Shown here piece after piece: positions 46,465-55,857 of a stretch of DNA of 64,000 nucleotides. Numbering within the stretch: position 1 is the stretch's first letter; the number at the start of each line of letters is the position of its first letter. The position numbers and the translations under genes were made by a program. Origin of the DNA: Acetobacter orientalis. GTDB lineage: Bacteria > Pseudomonadota > Alphaproteobacteria > Acetobacterales > Acetobacteraceae. The DNA lies in contig NZ_BAMX01000055.1 of NCBI RefSeq assembly GCF_000963965.1, positions 44,405-108,404 on the forward strand, written 5' to 3'. Under the pieces are notes generated by a model. That model made no database searches, had not been told where the DNA came from, and saw nothing but the letters and a program-made list of their open reading frames with translations.

Positions 46465-46498
46465 TTGCCCTGCGTGCCATAATTCTGGCGCAGGGCAA
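46465..46498 (+). terminator. Hairpin after the CBS-domain gene
   Basis: TTGCCCTGCG at 46465-46474 pairs perfectly with CGCAGGGCAA at 46489-46498; the tail TGCTTTT is only partly T-rich. Confidence 0.5.
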
Positions 46499-46699
46499 TG
46501 CTTTTACACCTGCACGCAGCACAGTGCTAACAGGCTGCGCGCTAAAATGAGATTACACGGCCCAAACAAAGAGATAAGCTACCTTAACCACCCGGCAGTT
46601 ATGCTGTGCTTGTAAAAAACACCACATTACTGCACGATACTTGATACTGCCCCACTAAAGTAACTCTTTATTGGGTGCCCAACATTAAGAGAAACACCA

Positions 46700-47116
46700 A
46701 TGAGACTGAAAACTGCCTCTGCTTTTCTTCTTCCGGCATTACTGCTTTCTGCCTGTGCCGAAACACCAATGGGCCCAAGTGTTATGGTGCTGCCCCAGCA
46801 AGGCAAACCCTACGCCGTGTTTGCGCAAGAACAAAATTTTTGCCGCTCTCAAGCCCAAATGGCTGTAAGCGGCCAAGCTGAGCGCCAAAACCACCGTGCT
46901 ATTTTAGGCGGTTTGGCAACCACAGCACTGGGTGCAGGCTTGGGTGCTGCGGCTGGTGGCGGTGCAGGTGCTGCTATTGGTGCCGGCGCTGGTGCGCTGG
47001 GCGGCACCATGGGGGGTGGCCTGTATTCAAACAGCAAACAGGGTTCTATTCAGGGCCAGTATGACAATGCTTACGTGGCCTGCATGGTCTCTTATAAAAA
47101 CCTGCTGGCCCGCTAA
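46700..47116 (+). CDS. Glycine-zipper lipoprotein
   Basis: 138 residues. Lipoprotein signal (AFLLPALLLSAC, Cys at 19) and a central Gly/Ala-rich segment (residues about 77-112, LGAGLGAAAGGGAGAAIGAG) of the glycine-zipper type seen in outer-membrane Rick-17kDa/SlyB-like proteins. Short polar C-terminus with one Cys. Probably outer-membrane anchored; role unknown. Preceded by a 240-base gap and followed by two terminators. Confidence 0.82.
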   Translation: MRLKTASAFLLPALLLSACAETPMGPSVMVLPQQGKPYAVFAQEQNFCRSQAQMAVSGQAERQNHRAILGGLATTALGAGLGAAAGGGAGAAIGAGAGALGGTMGGGLYSNSKQGSIQGQYDNAYVACMVSYKNLLAR

Positions 47117-47134
47117 AGCCTGCTACGTTTAGTA

Positions 47135-47159
47135 AGCCCTACGGGGTAGGCTGTTTTTT
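47135..47159 (+). terminator. First terminator after the glycine-zipper gene
   Basis: AGCCCTAC pairs with GTAGGCT (one bulged C), followed by six T. Confidence 0.7.
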
Positions 47160-47165
47160 GCCTCT

Positions 47166-47207
47166 AAAAAGCCAGACGCGGTTAAAACCTGTGTCTGGCT
47201 TTTTTTA
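47166..47207. terminator. Second terminator, bidirectional
   Basis: AAAAAGCCAGAC and GTCTGGCTTTTT pair around a 16-base loop. It lies inside the open frame upstream of mobA, which is why mobA is started later. Confidence 0.85.
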
Positions 47208-47259
47208 TAGGCAAGACTCCCTCTTGCCTCTGGCCCGTAAACGGGCAATTTTTAACACT

Positions 47260-47880
47260 ATGAGACAGCACACCCCCACCACTGGCCTGGCTACACTTAT
47301 ACTCGCCGGGGGCACGGGCACCCGTATGGGAGGGTGCGATAAACCTTTACTCCCTTTGGGCCAGCACCCCGTATTAAGCCGGCTCATTACCCTTTTACGC
47401 CCACACTGCATGGCCTTGGCCTTAAGTGCTAACGGCAATGCCGCCCGTTACGCGCCGTGGCAAATACCGGTTTTACCAGATGCCAACCCCACCTATGGCC
47501 CCTTGGCCGGTGTTTTGGCCGGGCTACTTTGGGCGCGCGGGTGTGGGGCTACCACGTTACTGACTGTGCCGGGTGATACTCCTTTTATTCCCCCAACATT
47601 GGCAACGGCTCTTATGCCCGCACCCGCCGTTGCTGCCTCTGGCGGTAGACGGCACCACTTAGTTGCTACATGGCCCGTTGACTGTGCAGAGGCCCTGCAA
47701 AAATGGCTTGAAAGCACCCAAGATAACAGCCAACGGCGTGTAAGGCTGTTTGCAGACACACTCGGCATGCGCGAAGTGTGCTTTGACACCACACCGCACG
47801 ACCCATTTTTTAACATTAACACCCCAGCAGACTATGCCACCGCATGCCGTTGGGTGCAGAACGAGGCACCCCATGCCTGA
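47260..47880 (+). CDS. mobA: Molybdenum cofactor guanylyltransferase
   Basis: Attaches GMP to molybdopterin to make the MGD cofactor. Nucleotidyl-transferase fold: LILAGGTGTRMGGCDKPLLPL at residues about 12-32, PDANPTYGPLAGVLAGLLWA, TVPGDTPFIP, and FNINTPADYATA at the end. 206 residues. ATG at 47260 is chosen because an earlier in-frame start would lie within the terminators. Overlaps fdhD by eight bases. Confidence 0.93.
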   Translation: MRQHTPTTGLATLILAGGTGTRMGGCDKPLLPLGQHPVLSRLITLLRPHCMALALSANGNAARYAPWQIPVLPDANPTYGPLAGVLAGLLWARGCGATTLLTVPGDTPFIPPTLATALMPAPAVAASGGRRHHLVATWPVDCAEALQKWLESTQDNSQRRVRLFADTLGMREVCFDTTPHDPFFNINTPADYATACRWVQNEAPHA

Positions 47881-48667
47881 AAACGCTCTTATCTGTTTAT
47901 GGCCTGTTGAAAAATATAGTGATAACGCACCCTATAAAACCGACCTAAAACTGGCAGATGAAACCCCTATTGCCTTTATTTATAACAGTATTCCCTACGC
48001 TGTTATGATGGCAACACCACACAATATAGAAGATTATGCCTATGGTTTTTCTATAACAGAACGCATTGTAGGCCATGCCAGCGCTATCCGTACTCTTAAA
48101 ATAGACGAGGCTTCTGATGGCCTTACTGTAAACCTAACCTTACAGGGTGAAGATTTTAAAAAACTTCTGCACTCACGCAGAGCCATGACAGGCCGTACCG
48201 GGTGCGGCGTATGCGGCACAGATGACCTAGAAAGCCTCCATACCAACCTACCCAAAGTAGCCGCCCATACGCCCGCCAGCCTTGCGGCTATACGCACGGC
48301 CTTAACCAACCTTGCGGCCCAACAAACCTTAAATGCGCAAGTACATATGGTACATGCCGCAGCATGGTGCCTGCCCAATGGCACAATACCCCTCATACGC
48401 GAAGATGTAGGCCGCCATAACGCGCTCGATAAATTAATTGGCGCAGGGTTGCGGCAACAAGCCAATTTTACAGAAGGGTTTTGCGTTATTACCAGCCGCT
48501 GCTCTTATGAAATGGTGCAAAAGGCCATTTTAGCAGGCTTTACCACTTTAGTGGCTATTTCTGCCCCCACCGCACGGGCTTTAAGGCTTGCACAGGAGGC
48601 AGGTCTAACCGTTGTAGCCCTTGCCAGACACAATGCACAATATGTGTTTACAGGCAGTATTGCCTAA
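47873..48667 (+). CDS. fdhD: Formate dehydrogenase accessory sulfurtransferase
   Basis: Delivers sulfur to the molybdenum cofactor of formate dehydrogenase. 264 residues; the Cys pair GCGVCGTDDLES carries persulfide, with REDVGRHNALDKLIG and CVITSRCSYEMVQKA as further signatures. Translation is coupled to mobA (ATGCCTGA). Implies a molybdenum formate dehydrogenase elsewhere in the genome. Confidence 0.95.
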   Translation: MPENALICLWPVEKYSDNAPYKTDLKLADETPIAFIYNSIPYAVMMATPHNIEDYAYGFSITERIVGHASAIRTLKIDEASDGLTVNLTLQGEDFKKLLHSRRAMTGRTGCGVCGTDDLESLHTNLPKVAAHTPASLAAIRTALTNLAAQQTLNAQVHMVHAAAWCLPNGTIPLIREDVGRHNALDKLIGAGLRQQANFTEGFCVITSRCSYEMVQKAILAGFTTLVAISAPTARALRLAQEAGLTVVALARHNAQYVFTGSIA

Positions 48668-48703
48668 TAGGCTAAACGTAAAAATTCTTAAAACTACACT
48701 CAT

Positions 48704-48742
48704 TAAAAAAGGGAGACCCTGAAAGAGGGCCTCCCTTTTTTT
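48704..48742. terminator. Bidirectional terminator
   Basis: AAAAAAGGGAG and CTCCCTTTTTT pair with inner CCCT/AGGG, separating convergent fdhD and the porin gene. Confidence 0.9.
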
Positions 48743-48765
48743 GAAATACTCTTTGTAAAAGAGTT

Positions 48766-50496
48766 TTAGAAACCAGCCTGCACACGCACAGCAACAGAGT
48801 TACCTGTACGGCCAGCTGTATTGGTAGCCTGCATGCTACGAGACACAATGAAGTGGCTATAATCCAGCATGACACGGAAGTGGCGGTTAGGGTACCAGTT
48901 AAGACCACCTGTCCAAACAGTTTGCTGACCACCCCGAACAACGTTGGCAGCAATCGCATCATTCAAGCGGCTGTTCAGGTCGATTACGCTGTAGTGGCCC
49001 ACAACTTCAAGCGCACCCCAGTGGTTGGTGGCCGGATCAAACTCTTCTTTCTCGGTTACACCTGGTGCTGTAAAGGCGCCACTTTTTTCGCTGTAAAGAC
49101 GCGGTGTGCCAAAGAGGGTATACGCTGCGGAGCCATACCAACCTTGGAAACCAGCAGACTTAATTTGCGGCCCATGACGCTGAACACCAACATGATAGTA
49201 TTCACTCTTCAGGAGCAAGCGGTTCCAACGCACGCCAAGTTCTGGCCCAGCAGCCCATACCTGAGAGGCATTGCTGATTGTGCCCGTAGCAGCAAGGTTC
49301 GCTTCACCAATGTCAAACTCAGGACGCTGCCCGAAAGAGGTGGTGCGTGTGCAAGAGGTTGCAGCGCTATTCGTTGCTGAAGCGCTGTTACACGCCTGAC
49401 GGAAAGAAGAAATAGCCGATGCACCAAGGTGCACGTCCCAATCTTTAGTCGCAACAGGGCGGCCAGCAACACGCAGAGTAGCACCGGTCTGGCTGTCCAT
49501 CGTATTACCGTTACCACCACCGTAATAAGTGCTGGACATATCAGAAGCGTTGCGGTGGCCCCACTCTTGCCCTGTGAAGTAACCAGCAATCCACCAACGT
49601 TTTTCATAATGCAGAGCACCAACACTGAAGCGGGCATCGCCTGCGGCAATGTTACGCACCATGTCTGTAATGCTGGGGCGCTCAAGCGTCATAAAGTCGT
49701 TGGAGCTTTCGGAATCTTCTTCGGTTACGCGTGGCTGGAAGTAACCAACTGTCAGAATGGTGTTCCGGAAACCGGTATAGTTCAGGTTACCTTCATACAG
49801 TGCCACATAGCCATCGTTATGGTTTGCACCAAAGTCTGGGGTAACAGCAGCAACCCAGTTTTTGTAACGGAATGTGAAGGGAATACGCAAACGCCGCATG
49901 TTGGAGGTAAAGCTGTTAAACGCCCCGCGCCCCTCACCAGCCCGAGGGCCAGAATTAAAGAAACCACCAAAGTCTTCATGGAAAGCAAGACCGATAGACA
50001 TGCCGTACGATGCATCTTCAGACGCAACCGTGAAACGACCTTTGGGGAAGCCGATGATCATGCCGCCGATATGAACGTTTTCATCGCTCCGGGTTGCTTG
50101 GCGGAAAGACTTCCATGATGTCACGTCACCACGGTCGGTCACAGGCGTACCGCTGGTTTGCAGCTTCAAGCGGCCAGTTTGTGCCGTTGAGTCGTTAAAC
50201 TGCACAGACGGGTCAACCGGGCCAGATTCGACATAGTGGTGGCGGGGCATATTGGCAGCGTAATTGGTGCCTTTACCGTGCGGCGCACTGGCTTGGTGGG
50301 TCGCGGCCTCACTTTTTGCCAAGCGCGTTTTGAGGCTAGAAATCTGCCCCATCATTTCCCGCCGCATTTGGGCCATTTCTTGCCGCAGAGCCTGAAGCTG
50401 AGCTTCATCTGCTGAAGATGCCATGGCAGCGGGGGCTGCTGTTGTCATTAACGCAGACGTAAAAGCTAGCGTCGAAAGGAGAATCTTGGAGCGCAT
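48766..50496 (-). CDS. OprP/OprO-like phosphate-regulated porin
   Basis: 576-residue outer-membrane channel. Signal peptide (LLSTLAFTSALMTTAAPAAMA), coiled coil (LQALRQEMAQMRREMMGQIS), then a barrel with NVHIGGMIIGFPKGRF, MRRLRIPFTFRYKNWV and the ending VAVRVQAGF with terminal Phe; this follows the OprP/OprO family (PF07396). A Pho-box-like element precedes it and pstS lies upstream, so phosphate or polyphosphate uptake under starvation is likely. ATG at 50496 is preferred over 50505; the longer open frame runs into the Pho box. Confidence 0.87.
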   Translation of the reverse strand: MRSKILLSTLAFTSALMTTAAPAAMASSADEAQLQALRQEMAQMRREMMGQISSLKTRLAKSEAATHQASAPHGKGTNYAANMPRHHYVESGPVDPSVQFNDSTAQTGRLKLQTSGTPVTDRGDVTSWKSFRQATRSDENVHIGGMIIGFPKGRFTVASEDASYGMSIGLAFHEDFGGFFNSGPRAGEGRGAFNSFTSNMRRLRIPFTFRYKNWVAAVTPDFGANHNDGYVALYEGNLNYTGFRNTILTVGYFQPRVTEEDSESSNDFMTLERPSITDMVRNIAAGDARFSVGALHYEKRWWIAGYFTGQEWGHRNASDMSSTYYGGGNGNTMDSQTGATLRVAGRPVATKDWDVHLGASAISSFRQACNSASATNSAATSCTRTTSFGQRPEFDIGEANLAATGTISNASQVWAAGPELGVRWNRLLLKSEYYHVGVQRHGPQIKSAGFQGWYGSAAYTLFGTPRLYSEKSGAFTAPGVTEKEEFDPATNHWGALEVVGHYSVIDLNSRLNDAIAANVVRGGQQTVWTGGLNWYPNRHFRVMLDYSHFIVSRSMQATNTAGRTGNSVAVRVQAGF

Positions 50497-50571
50497 TACA
50501 ACCATTCCAGAGCGAAGGGATGGATGTTGAATAAAAGATTCCCAAAGGCCGTAGGTTAGGGTTTCGTTATG

Positions 50572-50595
50572 GTTGTGTGACAGTTTTATGAAAAA
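50572..50595 (-). promoter_or_regulatory. Pho box ahead of the porin
   Basis: Minus strand reads TTTTTCATAAAACTGTCAC, close to the PhoB consensus of two direct repeats CTGTCAT separated by four A/T-rich bases. Its first T run is the tail of the pstS terminator. Next repeat-like piece AACCATAACGAAAC follows. Confidence 0.75.
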
Positions 50596-50619
50596 GGCCA
50601 TCCACATGTGTGGATGGCC
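50591..50619 (-). terminator. Terminator of pstS
   Basis: GGCCATCCAC at 50596-50605 pairs with GTGGATGGCC at 50610-50619, with five T following on the minus strand (50595-50591). Ends the pstS transcript just where the porin promoter begins. Confidence 0.85.
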
Positions 50620-50659
50620 CGATTCAAACGTTACAACACTAACGCCTTAGAAAATAAGC

Positions 50660-51670
50660 TTATTTCCAAGAAGACAGGATGTTGGTTTTAACAGCCTGTG
50701 GCAGAGCAACATAGTCTAGCTTAGCGGCAATGCTGTCACCCTGCTGGAAAGCCCAGCTAAAGAAGTTGCGTACGGCTTTACCGCGTGCAGCATCTTTAGG
50801 TGGTACAGGTGTTAGCACGTAAGTAGCTGAAACAATTGGCCATGCGCCTTTACCTGCGGTGTCAAGCAGGTCAACCGCGAAATGAGAGGCGTGCTGCCAA
50901 TCAGCAGATTCAGCGGCGTGTGCAAAGCTGGTCTGGTTTGCTTCAACATCATCACCAGCGCGGTTATGCAGGCGGGTGGTGGTCAGGTGGTTGCGGCTGG
51001 CATACGCATATTCAACATAGCCAATGCCACCTTCGGTGTTCTGCACGGTTGCAGCAACGCCGTCGTTACCACGGGCGCCAAGGCCACCGGGCCAAGAAAT
51101 AGAGGTGCCTGCACCCAGGTTAGTTTTCCAAGAATCGGAAGACCGAGCGAGGTAAGACGTAAATACGAACGTGGTGCCTGAACCATCAGCGCGGTGGATA
51201 GGCGCAATAGCCAGATCAGGCAGTTTTACGCCGGGGTTCAGGCTTGCAATTTTCGCATCGTTCCACTGGGTAATTTCACCAGCGTAAATACCTGCAAGCA
51301 CTTCACCGCTCAGGCGCAGTGCGTTGGGTTTCATGCCCGGAATGTTAACAACCGGTACAATGCCGCCCATAACGGTGGGGAACTGGAAGAGATGAGCGGA
51401 CTCAATTTTCCGGGCATCCATTGGGGCGTCAGACGCACCAAAGTCTACCGTGCCAGCCAGAACCTGGTTCTGACCTGCGCTAGAGCCAACGCTCTGGTAG
51501 TTAACGCTGACACCAGCTGCCGTTTTAGCGGCGTCGCTCCATGCCTGATAGATGGGCGCAGCGAAGCTGGAACCTGCCCCGGTAACGCTTTCAGCCTTAG
51601 AGACGCCAGAAAGAGCCGCAAGGCTGGTTGCAGCAAGCAGAATGGCGAGTGGCCGTGTTGAAAGACGCAT
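50660..51670 (-). CDS. pstS: Phosphate ABC transporter substrate-binding protein
   Basis: Periplasmic phosphate-binding protein, 336 residues. Signal peptide ends SKAES; binding motifs VTGAGSSFAAPIYQAWSD, YQSVGSSAGQNQVLAGTVDFGASDAPM and HRADGSGTTFVFTSYLA provide the phosphate ligands. PhoB-type repeats lie 85 to 130 bases upstream. pstC, pstA, pstB and phoU do not follow and are not elsewhere in the window. Confidence 0.96.
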   Translation of the reverse strand: MRLSTRPLAILLAATSLAALSGVSKAESVTGAGSSFAAPIYQAWSDAAKTAAGVSVNYQSVGSSAGQNQVLAGTVDFGASDAPMDARKIESAHLFQFPTVMGGIVPVVNIPGMKPNALRLSGEVLAGIYAGEITQWNDAKIASLNPGVKLPDLAIAPIHRADGSGTTFVFTSYLARSSDSWKTNLGAGTSISWPGGLGARGNDGVAATVQNTEGGIGYVEYAYASRNHLTTTRLHNRAGDDVEANQTSFAHAAESADWQHASHFAVDLLDTAGKGAWPIVSATYVLTPVPPKDAARGKAVRNFFSWAFQQGDSIAAKLDYVALPQAVKTNILSSWK

Positions 51671-51754
51671 TTTCAGTTGTATCCCTGAACATCATCAAAA
51701 TGGCGCAGCCGGGGCTACGTCTAGGCTTTTTATTAATGGGTTTAGAGCACCGAA

Positions 51755-51797
51755 GGTAATGAAGTCTTTAAGACAGTTTTATTTCAGTTTTGTGACA
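51755..51797 (-). promoter_or_regulatory. Pho boxes ahead of pstS
   Basis: Minus strand shows four 11-base direct repeats: TGTCACAAAAC, TGAAATAAAAC, TGTCTTAAAGA and CTTCATTACC, the pattern bound by PhoB dimers. They straddle the stop codon of phoR. Confidence 0.75.
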
Positions 51798-53085
51798 CCA
51801 CATCTGCTTGCGCTATAGGCAGCCAGATAAGACAGTCTGTACCCGTGCCAACCGTGCTTTCAATAACAAAGCGGCCCCCGTGGCGGGTAATAACATGCTG
51901 CACAATGGCCAGCCCAAGCCCGCTGCCCTGCACCATGGCAGATGTTTTAGGCACGCGGTAAAAACGCTCGGTCAGGCGTGGTAAATGCCGTGCCGCAATA
52001 CCCGGCCCGTTATCAGACACACTTAACACTACCCCCGGCCCTACGGGCCAGCCGCCTAATGGCTCAGCTTTATGAAAGCCTACCGTTACCATAAGCGGGT
52101 CTTGGCGGGTTTGGTCTGTGTCGCACCCACCATATTTCAGGGCGTTTTCAACAAGGTTAATGAGCACCTGCAAAAGTTGGTCTTCATCACCCACAACGCA
52201 AATTTCTGGGTGGGAGGGCGGCTCTACCACCAATTTTGCATCGTTTTGGCGAAACAGAATGCTGGTTTCGTTTTGCAAACGGGTGCACAGGTCAGCCAGC
52301 TTAACCACCCCGCGCGGGCGTTGGTGCTCCAGCATTTGCACGCGCGACAAATAGAGCAAACCATCAAGCAGGCGCTGCATACGCCGCCCTTGGGCCGCCA
52401 TAATATCTAAAAATTCGCGCTGGGCCTCTGGGTCGTCAGCGGCGGGGCCTTGCAGGGTTTCAATAAAGCCCATTAAAGCGGCCAGCGGGGTGCGGAGTTC
52501 ATGGCTAGAATACGCCACAAAATCTGCCTGCTGGCGCTCTGTCATTTCTGCTTCTGTGACATCGTGCAACGCCACAAACGAGAGCAATACGCTCTGGTGT
52601 TGCCCCCCATCGAGCCGGTCGTTTTCACCCAGAAATTGCGTTTTGGAAAAGGCCGTTTTCTGGAAAAACCCATGCACAACCCGGTGCAGCGGAATATCCA
52701 GCACAATACGGGCTTCTTCTATCTCGGTTGAGCGGGTTAGCGGGCGGGTTGCCAGCTTGTCCATTGCGCTTTGAAAAGCGGGATGGCGCTCTATCGAACC
52801 AAGATTTTCGCCAAAATCACGGTATGCTTGGGGGGAGGCATAAAGCAGCCTGCGGTCGTTATCGAGCACCAGTACGGCTTGCGGTAATGCCCCCACAACC
52901 TGCTCTACCGCCATAAGCAAACGTACACGGGCCGGTGTACGGGCCAAAGCGGGCACAGCAGCGGGCGTATGCTGCTGGGCAGCCAAACGATAACGCGCCC
53001 AAAGCGCCGTTATGCTGCCCCCCACCAAGCCGCCTGCCAACACGCCACCCACAAGAGGCAGCAGGGTATGCACACCACCCAGCAT
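51784..53085 (-). CDS. phoR: Phosphate regulon sensor histidine kinase
   Basis: Membrane-bound kinase, 433 residues. N-terminal hydrophobic segment (LLPLVGGVLAGGLVGGSI), a PAS-like region near residues 65-165, HisKA with YSSHELRTPLAALMGF (phospho-His), and HATPase with LINLVENALKYG, SDNGPGIA and GSGLGLAIV. Lies 36 bases after phoB, in the usual phoB-phoR order. Confidence 0.93.
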   Translation of the reverse strand: MLGGVHTLLPLVGGVLAGGLVGGSITALWARYRLAAQQHTPAAVPALARTPARVRLLMAVEQVVGALPQAVLVLDNDRRLLYASPQAYRDFGENLGSIERHPAFQSAMDKLATRPLTRSTEIEEARIVLDIPLHRVVHGFFQKTAFSKTQFLGENDRLDGGQHQSVLLSFVALHDVTEAEMTERQQADFVAYSSHELRTPLAALMGFIETLQGPAADDPEAQREFLDIMAAQGRRMQRLLDGLLYLSRVQMLEHQRPRGVVKLADLCTRLQNETSILFRQNDAKLVVEPPSHPEICVVGDEDQLLQVLINLVENALKYGGCDTDQTRQDPLMVTVGFHKAEPLGGWPVGPGVVLSVSDNGPGIAARHLPRLTERFYRVPKTSAMVQGSGLGLAIVQHVITRHGGRFVIESTVGTGTDCLIWLPIAQADVVSQN

Positions 53086-53121
53086 ACCTGTTACCCCGCC
53101 ACCACGCAGTTTGTGTACAAA

Positions 53122-53817
53122 TTAGGGGTTTTGGGGCAGGTCAAGCGCATAACCACGCGCCCGCACGGTACGGATAAGGTCTTGCTCATCGCCCTCGTTA
53201 AGGGTCTGGCGCAAACGGCGAATATGCACATCAACCGTACGCAGTTCCACAAACGAGCTTCTTTCCCAAGCATGTTCCAGCAGTTCCTCTCGCGAGAACA
53301 CCTGCCCGGGGTGCATCATCAAAAATTCAAGCAAACGGTATTCGGTTGGGCCTAGAGCCAAAAGCCTGCCATTACGCTCAACCTTATGGGCAACTCGGTC
53401 AAGCACAAGGTTTTCAAACTGCAAATTTTTGCTGGGTGGGGGCACACGGCGCAGTATGGCTTTAACCCGTGCAAACAGGGCTTCCATACCAAAAGGCTTC
53501 ACCAAATAGTCGTCTGCCCCGGTATCTAGGCCACGCACGCTATCTGTTTCCTGCCCGCGGGCACTCAGCATAATAATGGGGAGTGTACGGGTTTTAGCTT
53601 GCTCACGCAGGCGGCGGCACACTTCAATGCCCGACACACCGGGCAGCATCCAGTCAAGCAGCACAAGGTCTGGCATGCGGCGGGCCACTTGGTCTAGGGC
53701 AGCCTGACCCTCTGTTGCCAGCCGAACCTCATAGCCCTGCTTTTCAAGATTATAACAGATAAGCCGGGAGAGTGCCGGATCATCTTCAACCACAAGAATA
53801 TTCGCTTTTTGCGTCAT
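53122..53817 (-). CDS. phoB: Phosphate regulon response regulator
   Basis: OmpR/PhoB-type regulator, 231 residues. Receiver domain with ILVVEDDPALSRLI, phospho-Asp in LVLLDWMLPG, Lys in DYLVKPF; C-terminal winged helix GPTEYRLLEFLMMHPGQVFS with recognition helix FVELRTVDVHIRRLRQ. Likely activates pstS and the porin through the boxes described. No Pho box was seen ahead of phoB itself. Confidence 0.94.
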   Translation of the reverse strand: MTQKANILVVEDDPALSRLICYNLEKQGYEVRLATEGQAALDQVARRMPDLVLLDWMLPGVSGIEVCRRLREQAKTRTLPIIMLSARGQETDSVRGLDTGADDYLVKPFGMEALFARVKAILRRVPPPSKNLQFENLVLDRVAHKVERNGRLLALGPTEYRLLEFLMMHPGQVFSREELLEHAWERSSFVELRTVDVHIRRLRQTLNEGDEQDLIRTVRARGYALDLPQNP

Positions 53818-54028
53818 GACCTACCCATAACGATTCGCACCCAAGATAGGCACTGAAAAGAAAAAAGAACAACCATACCCCTTACAGAGATGGCGGTTTT
53901 TGGCCCCCGTTAAAGCCGCGAGCCAGATGTGCAAAATCCTTATATACAAACCCAGCCTTTGTGGATTATGGAGCCAAAAAGGAGCTGGCCCGGCAATTGT
54001 GCCGGATGTGCTTTCTGGGTACGCTCGC

Positions 54029-54304
54029 ATGAGTATTTTTCGCACTTCCCTGCCGCATAGCGGCAAAAGCCCCTCCACCACCGTGACACTTTTATTAAAA
54101 GCATTTTGCCAGCGTTTAGGGCAGGCTTTTCAGGCACGTGGCATGCTGCAACTTGGCATGCTAGACAGTATTGTTGCCACGTTAGAAGAAAACGCCCGTA
54201 AAGACCGCCTGCGGGCACTCTACCCTACCTCAACCACATTTGGCAGCTTTGCCGATGGCCCAACCGCCACAGCCATGCAGCCCCCCACTACGCACCCGCG
54301 CTAA
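54029..54304 (+). CDS. Small hypothetical protein (91 aa)
   Basis: No family recognised. Basic N-terminus, a helical middle (LLLKAFCQRLGQAFQARGML) and a Thr/Pro tail; no signal peptide. The frame is open upstream to 53900, but ATG at 54029 seems the most natural start. Divergent from phoB, with a terminator about 90 bases after its stop. Reads like coding sequence but is unproven. Confidence 0.45.
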   Translation: MSIFRTSLPHSGKSPSTTVTLLLKAFCQRLGQAFQARGMLQLGMLDSIVATLEENARKDRLRALYPTSTTFGSFADGPTATAMQPPTTHPR

Positions 54305-54392
54305 ACGGCAGCGGCTCTGCGCTGCAATGGGCATAAGGCGAGCCCCAGTGTGGGGCTTATAAAACGGCGCTTACACTTAAAAAATGACACGT

Positions 54393-54427
54393 AAAAAGCC
54401 GGTTAGGGTTACCCCAACCGGCTTTTT
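54393..54427. terminator. Bidirectional terminator
   Basis: AAAAAGCCGGTT at 54393-54404 pairs with AACCGGCTTTTT at 54416-54427. Serves the small plus-strand gene and purA. Confidence 0.9.
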
Positions 54428-54485
54428 GCAGTGCTCATGCAGCACGGATTAGAGCGGAAAGCCGCCCCTAACCCTATGTTACCCT

Positions 54486-55775
54486 TTAGTCTTCAAAGGG
54501 GTCGCGCATCAGAATGGTGTCATCACGGTCTGGGCTGGTAGACAGCAGGGTAACAGGGGCACCCACCAGTTCTTCAATCCGGCGTACATATTTAATGGCC
54601 TGTGCGGGTAGGTCTGCCCAGCTACGGGCACCGTGCGTGGTGTCTTTCCAACCTTCAACCGTTTCAAACACAGGTTTCACACGGGCCTGAGCAGCGGGAG
54701 AGGACGGGAAGCGCTCAATGGTTTTACCATCAAGCTCATACCCTACGCAGATTTTGATTTCGTCCAGACCGTCCAGCACGTCCAGCTTGGTCAGAGCGAG
54801 GCCATTTACCCCACCAACGCGCACGGCATGGCGCACCAGAATGGCATCAAACCAGCCACAACGGCGGGGGCGGCCTGTAACGGTGCCAAACTCGTGCCCG
54901 CGCTCACCAATTTTGCGGCCTGTTTCATCAAACAGTTCAGACGGGAAAGGCCCTTCACCCACGCGGGTGCAATAGGCTTTGGCAATACCCAGCACAAAAC
55001 CAGCCGCTGCAGGCCCCATGCCAGAACCTGTGCCCGCATTAGAGGCAACAGTGTTGGAGCTGGTTACAAATGGGTAGGTGCCGTGGTCTACGTCCAGCAT
55101 GACAGCCTGCGCACCTTCAAACAGGATACGGCTACCAGCGCGGCGGGCGTCATCCAACAAGTCCCATGTTGGGGCCATGTAAGGCAGCACTTTAGGGGCT
55201 ATGTCGGTCAGGAAGGCCAAAAGGTCTTCTTTTTTGAAAGTTTCTGCGCCCAAACCTGCCAGCAGCGTGTTGTGGTGTAGCAGCAGTTCGTCCAGCTTCC
55301 AGTCGAGTGTTTCAGGCTCAGCCAAATCACAGAGGCGGATAGCACGGCGGGCCACTTTATCTTCATAGGCAGGGCCAATGCCACGGCCTGTGGTACCAAT
55401 TTTACGCTCACCACGGGCAGCTTCACGCGCGCGGTCTAGCGCACCATGTACGGGCAGAATAAGCGGCACGTTTTCAGCAATTTTCAGGGTGTCTGGGGTC
55501 ACAATAAGCCCCTGCTCCTGAATACGGGCAATTTCAGCCAGAAGGGCTTGGGGGTCTACCACCACGCCGTTGCCAATAACGCCAATTTTGCCGCTAACAA
55601 CACCAGAAGGCAGCAAAGACAATTTGTACACCTGATTGCCGACAACCAGCGTGTGGCCTGCATTGTGCCCACCTTGGAAGCGCACAACAATATCGGCACG
55701 GCTGGCTAGCCAATCGACAATTTTGCCTTTGCCTTCATCGCCCCACTGGGCGCCAATTACGGTGACGTTAGACAT
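54486..55775 (-). CDS. purA: Adenylosuccinate synthetase
   Basis: GTP-dependent ligation of IMP and aspartate, first step to AMP. Signatures: [17 protein letters not shown] at the N-terminus, [29 protein letters not shown] and [11 protein letters not shown]. 429 residues, normal. Follows hisZ at 82 bases, an order conserved in many Proteobacteria. Confidence 0.97.
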   Translation of the reverse strand: MSNVTVIGAQWGDEGKGKIVDWLASRADIVVRFQGGHNAGHTLVVGNQVYKLSLLPSGVVSGKIGVIGNGVVVDPQALLAEIARIQEQGLIVTPDTLKIAENVPLILPVHGALDRAREAARGERKIGTTGRGIGPAYEDKVARRAIRLCDLAEPETLDWKLDELLLHHNTLLAGLGAETFKKEDLLAFLTDIAPKVLPYMAPTWDLLDDARRAGSRILFEGAQAVMLDVDHGTYPFVTSSNTVASNAGTGSGMGPAAAGFVLGIAKAYCTRVGEGPFPSELFDETGRKIGERGHEFGTVTGRPRRCGWFDAILVRHAVRVGGVNGLALTKLDVLDGLDEIKICVGYELDGKTIERFPSSPAAQARVKPVFETVEGWKDTTHGARSWADLPAQAIKYVRRIEELVGAPVTLLSTSPDRDDTILMRDPFED

Positions 55776-55857
55776 TGAACGGTCTGCTCCTGGAAGAAAA
55801 ACGGCCTAGTTTAAAGGGCCGGTAGGGCTGCATAGCCACTGCCGCTATGGCAACGGG

